Positions 21,473 to 30,561 of a stretch of DNA of 64,000 bases are shown in pieces. The notes beneath the pieces were generated by a model. That model searched no databases. It saw nothing but the letters and a program-made list of their open reading frames with translations, and was not told where the DNA came from. A program made the translations under genes and the position numbers. Numbering within the stretch: position 1 is the first letter of the stretch; each line of letters opens with the position of its first letter. The DNA comes from Phytophthora hibernalis (lineage: Eukaryota > Oomycota > Peronosporomycetes > Peronosporales > Peronosporaceae), in NCBI GenBank assembly GCA_012656075.1, contig JAAKBF010000123.1, positions 1-64,000 of the forward strand. The letters run 5' to 3'.

Positions 21473-22451
21473 CTAAAGCGGAGAGCACCTTATTCGTGCA
21501 CCGGGAGGGCATCGTACTGCTTCGCTATTCGACGACAATGCTTGATAGTCGCCTCCTGACTCCAGCGTTTCATTCTGAGTATCGGTAGTAGCTCCTGAAT
21601 GTTCACTGCGTGCTCGAGCCTCCAAAATGGCCAATTCACCTCCTCCGAAAGCTTCCTGCTCGAACGCAATGAGTTTCTGTTGGAGCTCCTTCCAGCCGGT
21701 CAACGCTAGTTGGGGCCTTGTTTGTGGCCGTTGGGGCACAGTCCAGGTCTCTCGAACGGCTGCAACAAACCAGTGAGTTTCCAACTACCAAGCGCATCAA
21801 ACAGCTCAAACACAACTTACTAGGGATGGAAGATCCACGGCCACGACCAATATCACGCCTTCCAACCAGCAACTTGATAGCCCAGAGTCCAAGCAAGACA
21901 CCGAATGCAACGCCTACTGCCAACGCAAAGCCGATCCGGGACGCTGTCGAGGTCTCGTTATTCAAGGCAACACTGTCACTTGAGCTGCACTGGTCAGCCA
22001 AGATCGAGGCGGACCAGTCGGGCAGAGTACAACGGGCGAGACAAATGCAGCCGTCGAGTCCTGTGCAAAATTCTGGTTTGTCGATGGCTCCTGTGCTCTT
22101 GTAATCGGATAACCAAGTCGAGGTGCAGGTTGTGCATGCAGCGTCGTCAGCGCTGCAGTAGGTGAAGCTGTTGGACGGGTAGTACTTGTAGTATACGCCA
22201 ACTTCCTGCTGCATGGTCAAGAAGTGCGCGTACTCTGCTAGACTCACACACATGCCGTTGGGCATGATGGCGCACTCCCCACCCGAAACTTGGACGTTGA
22301 GACAGTCGTAGCATGTCCGTGGCCGCCTGCAGCTCGCATTGGCGTACCAAGTGCACGAATCTGCAGTGTTGGCGCTAACAGTCTTGATCACGGTAGAGTC
22401 TTCACCCACGTTGTCGCCAATGGATGAAAACGAACCGGAAGACGCGTTCAT
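21473..22451 (-). CDS. Gene D: 14-Cys single-pass membrane protein
   Basis: Two exons, 22451-21821 and 21759-21473, joined by a 61-nt intron (GTAAGT...TTGCAG) in phase 1 between the basic stop-transfer run and the tail motif. Encodes 305 residues, uninterrupted. Ser-rich N-terminus from MNASSGS; Cys domain with DSCTWYANASC, RRPRTCYDCLN, GMCVSL, YYPSNSFTYC, CTTC, FCTG and GCICLARC; all 14 cysteines present. N-glycosylation sequons occur in the N-terminus and before the membrane (NAS, NET). Transmembrane IGFALAVGVAFGVLLGLWAI, then RRDIGRGRG. Tail: LALTGWKELQQKLIAFEQE, followed by an acidic, Ser-rich end. Role unknown; the layout suggests a surface protein with a short cytosolic adaptor tail. 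Confidence 0.82.
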
Positions 22452-22732
22452 TTTGAATGTCCTGGGAATGATAAAGAGATTTTACCACTGACGTTGAGCC
22501 GCCATGCTGTCCATACCTCGATCGAACAGCAGCCACGCAGCAGATGACAATCAAAACTTTGGGCCGGAACCAGCCGTCCAGCGTCTGTAGGGTTCTGATA
22601 TTGCCATCCCTATGTTCTCACTACATAGCAGACATGAAAACCTTACAAGAGCTCATAATTACTTTACCGGTTAAGACAGAGGCGTCGAGGTCCTCTGCCG
22701 ATAGAAGTTCCTAACCAGTCCCTCCTTCCGTC

Positions 22733-23608
22733 TTAGAGAGCAGTCCTTCCATTTGCAGTTTCCTGAGTGTGTTGTTCCCCCGGCGAGGCAGGTCGGACCC
22801 CGTCACCCTCCACTCTGACCTCCACTGGTGTAAATGACGCGTCTGCAGTCTGCAACGTCACCTCCTCCCTGCCCTTGACAAACCCATGCTCTGTATCAAT
22901 GAGGTTCTGACGGAGCGACTTCCAGCCCGTCAACGTGAGCTGCGGTCCTGTAGGTTCCGGTCTCGGCCTTGTCTCCATCCTCCCACCTCTAGTCTCGCTC
23001 CTTCGTCCAACATAACGTCTCACTCCCCACGTCACAAAGGCCAACAGCACCGCCACCGCCACCCCCACGAAGATGGAGACGGTGATCCTCGTGGCCAATG
23101 ACGTGCCTGAATCTTCCTCCGAGCTGCTGCCACCGACCGAACACTCGTCAGCGAGTACCGTCTCCTGCCAGTCTTGCACCTCGCAGTCCGCAAGACACAG
23201 ACAGCCGCCTGCTCCCGTACAGTACGTGGAGCGACCGGCGCTTCCTGTGCTGACGAAAGTGGCGGCCCATTGAGAGCTGCAGGCGCTGCAGACTGAGTCG
23301 TTGACGGCGCAGTACGAGTACTCGCTGGACGGATAGTAGCGCTGCAGGGGCGTGTAGTAGTAGCGGTTGGCCAAGTAGCTCTCGTACTGACTCATGCTGA
23401 CACAGGCGCCACTGGGAGCCACGGCGCATTCGTCTGAGCTCAGCAGCACGTTGAGACAGTCGCGGCAGGTGCGGGGGCGAGAACACGCGTCGCCGTCATA
23501 CCACGTGCACGAATCGCCGGCGTTGGAGCTGAGAGACTTGCTGGAATCTCCGGCGTCGACGTCACTGGAGCTGGTGACGACGTTGGAACTGGAACTGGAG
23601 CTGCTCAT
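22733..23608 (-). CDS. Gene E: 14-Cys single-pass membrane protein
   Basis: Intronless, 291 residues from MSSSSSSSNVV; the frame stays open upstream with another Met at 23830 that would add a basic Ser/Arg-rich extension without a signal peptide. The shorter start matches the array pattern. Cys domain: DSCTWYDGDACSRPRTC, DCLN, GACVSM, YYPSSEYSYC, CSAC, YCTG, GCLCLADC, ADEC. Transmembrane ITVSIFVGVAVAVLLAFVTW, then RRYVGRR. Tail LTLTGWKSLRQNLIDTEHG FVKG is closest to genes A and C, and the end carries EGDGVRPASP, a second tail motif shared with A and H. All 14 cysteines are kept. Its 5' flank holds a perfect hairpin at 23860-23904. Confidence 0.82.
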   Translation of the reverse strand: MSSSSSSSNVVTSSSDVDAGDSSKSLSSNAGDSCTWYDGDACSRPRTCRDCLNVLLSSDECAVAPSGACVSMSQYESYLANRYYYTPLQRYYPSSEYSYCAVNDSVCSACSSQWAATFVSTGSAGRSTYCTGAGGCLCLADCEVQDWQETVLADECSVGGSSSEEDSGTSLATRITVSIFVGVAVAVLLAFVTWGVRRYVGRRSETRGGRMETRPRPEPTGPQLTLTGWKSLRQNLIDTEHGFVKGREEVTLQTADASFTPVEVRVEGDGVRPASPGEQHTQETANGRTAL

Positions 23609-23859
23609 TTGAGAATAAGAAGAGCTGGCGTAACGGTCTGAGTCAGCTTCTGAAGGACGAGAGCTTTTGCTAACTGAGACTGGCGATGGAGAACGGTGTC
23701 TTACACTGCTTGTCCGAGTCTTTCTTGCGTGCGGAATGGTGTGATGTGTCACTTGATCTCGACTGGTTCTGGGTGCGACATACAAAGTGTGAGATATTTG
23801 GCCAGAGCCGGAGCTTTCTTTGATCGACATCCTCGCAGACTGCAGATAAACCCGGACGT

Positions 23860-23904
23860 GAGCCTTGATTGGTGAATGGAACTCCCATTCACCAATCAAG
23901 GCTC
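23860..23904. repeat. Perfect 20-bp inverted repeat hairpin
   Basis: Arms of 20 bases (starting GAGCCTTGATTGGTGAATGG) separated by the loop AACTC, in the 5' region of gene E. The arms match without mismatch. A smaller hairpin, AAACGACC-TTTC-GGTCGTTT, lies at about 24033-24052. Either could be the scar of a small transposon or a structured 5' leader if transcription starts upstream. Confidence 0.85.
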
Positions 23905-24111
23905 GATTAGTGAATCCCGGGTGATTATGAGCGCAGCCATAGAAAAGACTGTACCTTCCCTCGCGGACTAATGTACCCCTGATTACGCTGACAGACAATG
24001 CTCAAAGCAAGTCTAAAAATACAGAAAAATTAAACGACCTTTCGGTCGTTTCGTATGGGTACGCTGCAGTGTACCCCTAACGTAACCATAACTTCAAGTT
24101 GCCTTTTGCAT

Positions 24112-25367
24112 TTACTGCTGCATCGGTCGCAGACGACCTCGTCCTTCACCCACCGGATCTACCTTATTGTCAATCAGCTCTTCGCACAGAGCTTTCCAGG
24201 CTGGCAGCTCCAGTGACAGCGTCGATCTCCGCGTCTCCGTGGGTCGACTCCACATCGACTCTCGTGGCCTGGCTCGGATCACTTGACGCACTCGCCAAAC
24301 GGCCAGCATCACTGCCAGAATCACCACCACCGCCAAACTGAGGAAGACACAGAAGGTTTTCCACGGGAACTCGGTGCCGTAGCGTTTCGGCGTCAAGGTT
24401 GATGAGACCTCGCACTTCTCCGACAGGACAGTCGCTTTCCACTCAGCAGACTGGCAGAACGCTACGCACACACAGCCACCACTTCCGACACAGTAAGATA
24501 CCGAGTTACTGGACGAATCAGCGATGTTGCAATCGGTGCAAGCCTGGTCGTCGGCTGTGCAGTAGGTTGCGTTGGTGGACGGGTAGTAGTATCCGTCGGA
24601 GGTGCTGCCTGGGTTCCGGAAGTCGAGTTTGTAGTTGTACACCGTCGACAGCGTGGCGCAGTATCCGCGCGGTGTGATGGTACAGGCATCGCCGTTGTCC
24701 GACAGAGTATTGAGGCAATCGTAGCAAGACCGCGGTGTGCTGCAGAGCGTCGTGTTCTGGTACCATGTGCACTTGTCTTCGCTGGCACGAGTGTCCTTGA
24801 TGTTCGAGGATGAAGACGATGACGATGGAGAAGACGCGTCCGATGTCGATTCAGACCCACCACGGATAACAGCGTTAACTGTGTCCGTCGCAAAACTGCA
24901 ACCTTCAGGAGTACTCCCGCCGACCGCAAGAACGACCAGAGGCAGTCGATGCCGCGCGTAACTCAGCCACGTTGAGGATTCACAACTCTCCAGAACCACG
25001 CAGCTTTCATCGATCAAGTCTGATGAGGAACTATCTGCACAATACGTCGCGTTCTCCGCCACGTAGAACACGTCTCCTTCACTGGCCAGCGTTTCTTTAT
25101 ATTCCTCCACGCTCAAGCAGATGCCAGTGTCAGTGAGCACACACGTCTGTCAAGCAGCAACCCACTTAGTGTAATCCTCATCAAGCAAGTCCGGGGTTGG
25201 CATTGGAGTTACCTCTTTGGTGGTGGGGTATCATCCAGGCACTCACTGCACGTTCGAGGTTCTAGGAAGCACTCACCATGTTGGGACGTCGTCGTCTTCC
25301 AGCTGCAAGTCGAGGCGCTGATCGTCACTTCCACGGTCTCACCTTCTCCCGATCCAGAGGCCGACAT
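24112..25367 (-). CDS. Gene F: family member with two Cys domains in tandem
   Basis: Exon 1 from MSASGSGEGE (25367) carries TCSW, EPRTCSECL and ends at a GTAACT donor (exon end 25213). A 66-nt intron precedes exon 2 (25146-24112), at the same position as in A and H, just before the fifth Cys. The first domain continues with TCVLTDTGICLS and NATYC, then degenerates (CVVLESC) and is followed by a complete second domain (KCTWYQNTTLC, TPRSCYDCLN, GYCATL, NATYC, CTDC, YCVG, GCVCVAFC) with all 14 Cys. Transmembrane WKTFCVFLSLAVVVILAVML, then RARPR. Tail: SLELPAWKALCEELIDNK, with AW in place of GW. As written, exon 1 is one base short for the exon 2 frame. Confidence 0.65.
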
Positions 25368-25885
25368 GCTCACGTTGAGGTTTGTCACCCTGGGAGACTT
25401 TCCAGCAATGAAAGTGTAGCCACCACTCGTCGCGCCAGTCGAGGTTTCCTCTCTTGGAAGATCACCACTTCGACCCTCTGACTAAACGTTGCAACTGCAA
25501 ACACATTGAACCGCTCACCGGACCACGATGATGCCCGACGCCCGCAGCCGTAAACCACCATCGTTTCTTCAACCACTCGACTCCTTACTGTTGGATTGCA
25601 GTTCTCACGATGACATCACTTGGTTGGCTCGCCTTGACAGGTCTTCCAAACAGCAACAACCAACAAATACAGCACGGCACTTCGACTCAAACTCGGTCCG
25701 AGTTACTCGGATCACGACGATGTTGAGGGCCGAAGGTGGTCGTCGGGAAAACGAGGGACCACGTTGAAGCAGGCTTCAAGTTCACAGATGTGGCATCTGT
25801 AGACTCGCATCAAAGGATTCCCACCAGACCCACGGCCATTCTCCACCGCACATTGCTCGCTCATATTAACTTCACATTACTGCAC

Positions 25886-26995
25886 CTAGGCTGTGCGGTC
25901 CTCCAACTGGGCATACGGCGCCGTGCGCGCGTCAATCTCGTCCTCTTCATCGTCCTCGTTACTGCTGGTAAGCGGCTGGCTCGGACGCGGTCTTACCACG
26001 TTGGTATTGTCAATGCTCGAGCGACGCCGGCCAGTGCTCGTCACAGCCGTCAGCGGGTGCTGCGGGTCCTCGAACTCGATCGTCAACGCCGCAACCTGCA
26101 GACTCGTGAGCTGAGCGTTCCCTCTAGCCTCCTCTGTCTGAGTCTCTGCATTGGAGGTTGCCACCCCCTCGTCCGTCACCACCGGCGTCTGGTTGGCCAA
26201 GATGTCGGCGCAGTGCTTTTTCCAGCCTGCAAGTGGCAGCAGCGGACCATGGGCCAGCGGTCTATGACGGAACGCTTCCTCCCTTGCAAGGCGGCGCTTG
26301 TGCAGACACCTGACCCACCACAAGTACACGATCACCGGAATCGTGAAGCACAGAATGACGATGGTGACGATGTCGCCCACCGAGATGCCCATGACGCTCA
26401 CGGAGGTCGCGGAGCTGAGCGTGGAGCAGTACGCGTTGGACACCAACTTCGAGTACAAAGGCGATTCGCAGAAGCCCACACAGACGCAATCGTCTGAGCC
26501 CACGCAGAACTGCGAAGGCTGCGAAGCTCCCGACGCCGATTTCGTGAACTGGCTCGCGGCACACGCGACGCACACGGGGTCACTGCTCTCGCAGTAGGTG
26601 GCGTTGGTGGACGGGAAGTAGTGTGAGGCGTAGGTGCTGGCGTTGAGGCGGTAGTCCTCTTGCCACACGTAGTCGCTCATGATGGAGCACAGCCCAGAGC
26701 TGGTGATGACGCACTGGACGTCGCTACCTGGAGACGAGTTGAGGCAGTCGTAGCAGGAACGCGGCGAGTCGCAGGCGTCCGAACTCTGCTGCGACCACAT
26801 GCAGACATTCTGACTGGCTTTGGTGTAGACGGAGGGAGACGACGGCGCCGGCGTCTCGATGGAGACGTCCACTCCTCCATTAATTGAGGAGCTCCTAGAC
26901 ATTTTGGAAAATGAAGATGCTGAATGCAGTACACTCCGATTCAGATTCGACAGCTGATTGGGTGAAGGCTGCCGCCAAACAGAGGAATTTTCCAT
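25886..26995 (-). CDS. Gene G: 14-Cys membrane protein, divergent tail
   Basis: Intronless, 369 residues from MENSSVWRQ (an alternative start, MSRSSS, lies 31 codons in). Cys domain: NVCMWSQQSSDAC, SPRSCYDCLN, GLCSIM, YFPSTNATYC, CVAC, FCVG, DCVCVGFC, YC; all 14 cysteines kept although the CTWY motif is CMWS. Transmembrane DIVTIVILCFTIPVIVYLWW, then RCLHKRR. The tail motif is weaker (LPLAGWKKHCADILANQ) and the tail is longer than in the other members, with an acidic run (SSNEDDEEDEID) near the end. First gene of the minus-strand array in transcription order; the transposon island begins just upstream. No function assigned. Confidence 0.82.
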   Translation of the reverse strand: MENSSVWRQPSPNQLSNLNRSVLHSASSFSKMSRSSSINGGVDVSIETPAPSSPSVYTKASQNVCMWSQQSSDACDSPRSCYDCLNSSPGSDVQCVITSSGLCSIMSDYVWQEDYRLNASTYASHYFPSTNATYCESSDPVCVACAASQFTKSASGASQPSQFCVGSDDCVCVGFCESPLYSKLVSNAYCSTLSSATSVSVMGISVGDIVTIVILCFTIPVIVYLWWVRCLHKRRLAREEAFRHRPLAHGPLLPLAGWKKHCADILANQTPVVTDEGVATSNAETQTEEARGNAQLTSLQVAALTIEFEDPQHPLTAVTSTGRRRSSIDNTNVVRPRPSQPLTSSNEDDEEDEIDARTAPYAQLEDRTA

Positions 26996-27192
26996 AAATC
27001 AGTGGATTTGTCCAAAGCACTGACTCAGTGCTTTTTGCTTTACGCTTTATAATTGGATTGCTTACGTAGACCAACAATCTCGTTAAAGCCAGGCGAATTA
27101 CCCTAGTACCTGAAAAGCAACCAAAGTCGCCGGCTTCGACCGGCGAGATCAACGCAGCGCTGCAAGACTAGGGTCATACCAACGGGTTTGGA

Positions 27193-27245
27193 GAGGTTTA
27201 GCATCGACGTGCGAAGCGAAGCCTTCGCGCGGTGTGCTAAACCTC
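27193..27245. repeat. Imperfect inverted repeat at the edge of the TE island
   Basis: Arms GAGGTTTAGCA and TGCTAAACCTC enclose a second, inner inverted pair (GCGAAG / CTTCGC), giving a compound stem of 53 bases. It lies upstream of the Myb-like gene and may be the terminal hairpin of a small element or part of the left end of the Harbinger element. Confidence 0.7.
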
Positions 27246-27410
27246 GACATTAGAAGTTTTCGCTGCGGCTCCCATAGCCATTCCCACAACAAGCCAAACA
27301 CAAAAGGACACTTCTGTGGGAAACCTGCTCGACCACCCACAGAAATCGGAAATGTGTGGGGGCCTTCCCATTCCCAGAGTTGCTGCCTACGATTCGACCT
27401 CACACCAGCA

Positions 27411-28136
27411 ATGTGTGCTGCTTTGGAGCCTGTCACTGAGCCACCCCACTCGATAACCCCACCGCGTCGTAAGAACTATAGTGAAGAAGGCGATGTCGCT
27501 TTGATGCGCCAAGTGCTGCTTGGCCGCCCCTTTGACAAGCCACGAGGCAAGGTCATGCAGCACTGGGATAGTCTTGCAGCAACACTGGTAGCCTCGCCAG
27601 GTTTTACACGTAGCAAGCTCAGTGGCAAGAATGCCCAGTCGCGCATGAACCAGCTCGTTCAAACTCACCGCGAGACCATGAAGAAGGCGGCGCTACTCTC
27701 TGGCGTGTCCGAGGAGATAACAGAGAGAGACCAGTTGCTAGATGAGCTAGTAGAGCTTCTAGATGATGCAACGCTGGTGAAGGAATACAAGAAGAAGGAA
27801 GAGCAGAAGAAGCGTGAGCGAGACGAGGAAGCGTCGCTCGTGGCTCACCGAGTAGCCATGGAACGACTGGAGCAGACCTCGGCTGCAGTTGTGGATGGCT
27901 CCCCTCCAAAAAAGAATGCTCGTCTCGCCCACCTAACTTCGGCCATGATGGAGATGAAGGAGCGCGACATAGCAGCTCGGAAAGAAGAACGAGCGGAAGA
28001 ACGCCTGGATCACGTTCGTGAGCGAGCTGAAGATCGAGCAGAGCAAGCACGTCTCCGCGCTGAGGAGAACGAACGCATGGTGAAGTTGCTGGACGTGTTC
28101 ACGCAGCGCATAAAGGGCGCGATGAGCAACAAGTAG
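27411..28136 (+). CDS. Myb/SANT-like protein of the Harbinger element
   Basis: Open frame of 241 codons from MCAALEPVTEPPHS. Residues about 15-85 look like the trihelix/Myb-SANT-like domain of Harbinger accessory proteins (RRKNYSEEGDVALMRQVLLG, then HWDSLAATL and FTRSKLSGKNAQSRMNQLV). The C-terminal half is a long Glu/Arg/Lys-rich coiled coil (EERAEERLDHVRERAEDRAE and more), likely for oligomerisation. In known two-component Harbingers this protein binds the element ends and carries the transposase into the nucleus. The frame is uninterrupted. The start is chosen because the region upstream lacks a closer Met. Confidence 0.8.
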   Translation: MCAALEPVTEPPHSITPPRRKNYSEEGDVALMRQVLLGRPFDKPRGKVMQHWDSLAATLVASPGFTRSKLSGKNAQSRMNQLVQTHRETMKKAALLSGVSEEITERDQLLDELVELLDDATLVKEYKKKEEQKKRERDEEASLVAHRVAMERLEQTSAAVVDGSPPKKNARLAHLTSAMMEMKERDIAARKEERAEERLDHVRERAEDRAEQARLRAEENERMVKLLDVFTQRIKGAMSNK

Positions 28137-28167
28137 GAGACAGCGGCAGCGTTTATTGCATGATTAG

Positions 28168-29340
28168 CTAAGTCAACGCTAAATATACTTGCAACGTGGG
28201 CGGTGCAAATGAGAAGAACGAGCTAATTTGATTTCCCTTGTAGTTACAGCAGTGGCAGTTAGTCATGAGTATTGAAATCATGACGTACTTCCCCACATGA
28301 CTTAGTCTGATCTTGTTGGACTTCTTGAAGTCGATGAACGCCCAAAGTGTCTTCAGTCTACCGAACGACCACTCCACGCTCTCACGAACAGAGCTCATTG
28401 CACTGTTGAATTCCTTTTCCCTGGGTGATGCACTTGCACCACGAAAACCTGATACAATGTACCGGGATATACAGTAAGCAGGATCACCGTAGACAGCGTA
28501 CCCTCCAAATGTATCTTCGTGCTGCTCGAAGTAGTCCAGCAGCTTGCTTTCGCGCAGTAGGGTAACATCATGGCGCCGTCCTTCGATAGGACCCCAAAAA
28601 TGAAGCGCCAGACCGTCTGGTGTTGTTACGCACTGGTAGTTCAGACAGTGTGACCCGAATACACTTGGCGCTGCAGATTTTCGTCGCTTCCAGGGCGTGA
28701 GGATGGCCGACAGATTGCGTTCTTTGTTCCATCAATAAAGCCAAAGACGTTGGTCATGGGCGAGCCTTTGCGGTTGATAGCATCAGCGTAGACAGCAATA
28801 CGACTTTGAAGTACATGTTTGTGAAAGTAAATTGTTTCTTCAACTCTATCAAACAGCACATCAACTAGTAGAGCGTTAGAAAATGTACCAGCTTCCCAAA
28901 GCATACAGCAATGTAACCTTACCCATGTGCAGAAATATACGGCTGAGCGCGCCCTCTGATCGTCCGAAAGTCTTGCGCATGTCCGCTAGTCGCTTGGGAT
29001 AGCTGAGGCGGTGCAGTAGAATGCAGAGAGCTTTCGTCTTGTGCACACGGTCGCGGTGCTTCGTTATCACCCACTCTGGCAGCTCGAACAGCGAGGCCAG
29101 CAGCAATATGCCCGCCACGTCGAAGCGAAAGTCGAACTCAGCGTCCACATCCGTCGTAGCAGTGAGACAGAAGCGGATATTGGGAACGACTGGGCGCTCG
29201 ACGGGCGAGCAATAGAGCGCTACAACTGCAAGAACCATGGCTTCGCTGCATCCAGCATCATCGATCAGGGCGCACAGCAGGACAACCTCGTCCGCCGTCA
29301 TCTTCGCTTGTTGAGGAGTGAATGGAAGCAACGCACTCAT
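28168..29340 (-). pseudogene. Harbinger DDE transposase, one intron, one frame change
   Basis: Exon 1 from MSALLPFTPQQ (29340) carries RLSYPKRLADMRKTFGRSEG, the N-terminal helix-turn-helix segment. A GTAAGG donor follows IFLHM, and an ACTAG acceptor restores frame in VDVLFDRVEETIYF. Catalytic parts: GFIDGTKNAICRPSSRPGS (first Asp), LHFWGPIEGRRHDVTLL, YGDPAYCISRY (second Asp) and SSVRESVEWSFGRLK (catalytic Glu). One change near 28650, after YSGH, equals one missing base. Ends with the stop near 28168. It cuts at the element ends with its Myb-like partner; all three catalytic residues are still readable, so decay is slight or the change is a sequencing error. Confidence 0.85.
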
Positions 29341-29499
29341 CTTGAGCCTTCAATAAAGCATAATATGCTGTTTGATAAGCTGATCTACTCTGGGACTGGG
29401 AAGCGCGAAACGAAGTTTTGATCTCCTGTAGCCACACCTCTGAGAATGTCTGGGAATGGGAATGGACAAGCTTGCAAAAACTCTCTATTTGCCACGCCA

Positions 29500-30560
29500 C
29501 TCCCCCAGAGGGGAAGTTTAGAGGTCAGGGGTACAGTCGCTGTAAGAGGTGCTGAAGTTGCAGGATAGTTGGTTTTGTGTCCATATAGTTGGTCTACATA
29601 ACGAGTGCCTTATAATTGTTGAGGATTGTCTATGGACATTGCAGTTGGCGTAAGACTAAAGAGTATGAGAAGGGTATGAGACGAGAAAGTTGGTTTGGAG
29701 CAGAGCTCAGTCGAGAATTTGCAGCGAAAAGAGAATACACCCGTGCCTACAGGTGACTTTTGCCGCCCAGTAGCTGTGTTTTGTGTGTGTGTGAGCGGCT
29801 ACTTCACACGTGTTTCCTGCAGAGTGCAACATGTTTAGAGCCACTCCGCAACAATAATAATATCGGACTTGGAAAGGAAGTGACTGGTAGTAAGTCGGGA
29901 CTTCTCACCTCGAGGTGAAAGAGGTTGTGATACTCGCATGAGCACACGGAAGTATGGAGCAATTGGTATATAGTTACTTCTTTATGATCACTCACTCATT
30001 TGAGGGTGTAACGTGTCTTCGGTACCCTGCACGCCGGGCTTGGTCGTAGCCCAGATCTCGCTACAGCAAACTCGTGGATGGTCGACAGAGGATAACTTAA
30101 CCCTTTGCGCCGGAACTGTGTCCTTGACCCAGCACAAATTTGAATTCTGTTCTTGTTGGACCGGCCGGCTTACTCACTAGCTGCTGCGCTCGAACTGTCA
30201 CCGTACTGACCCATAGTTCATTGCGCTACCCGCCTGTTCGCTCGCTGACCGGTACCGGAGACTTGCGTCGCTAACCCGGAGAGAGCCTGACCACCACAGC
30301 AAAAATGTGAATAGCACAACAACTACAGTTTAGCACAGTAAATATTTGGTCAGCACCATAAATTGTGATTGGAGACACTTAAATTTGAGACAGCACAAAA
30401 ATAATTGGTTGGCCACAGTACAATTCACGCAGGGCACAACAACCCGCCACTTCAGATTTCGCTCCGAGCCCCCCTCATTTTGCCAACGCTACCACCAATA
30501 GTATGCCGACGTCACACGCCTGGACCCCCTATGCTGCGACCTTTCCGAGGAAGACGCCGA
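29500..30560. other. Stretch before the MULE transposase, no gene
   Basis: No coding evidence. The last 260 bases (30300-30560) contain repeated short motifs of the form AGCACA(A/G) and CACAGTA (for example 30316, 30334, 30352, 30393), which may be the subterminal or 5' region of the MULE that follows. No clear terminal inverted repeat pair was found. Confidence 0.35.
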
Positions 30561-30561
30561 C

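Larger units (their letters stand above)
27250..29480. mobile_element. Two-gene Harbinger element (Myb-like plus transposase)
   Basis: A Myb/SANT-like gene on the plus strand (27411-28136) faces a Harbinger transposase on the minus strand (29340-28168), the standard two-gene convergent layout of autonomous Harbinger elements. Subterminal ATTCCCA motifs occur near both ends (27290, 27369 and, inverted, 29445-29465). I could not fix the terminal inverted repeat or the 3-bp target duplication, so the limits given are approximate. It is a different lineage from the element at 18618-19973. Confidence 0.75.

Noticed and set aside
23608..23998. Upstream extension of gene E starting before MSSSSSSSNVV
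   Set aside because: The frame is open, but the extension is basic, lacks a signal peptide and has no counterpart in the other array genes.
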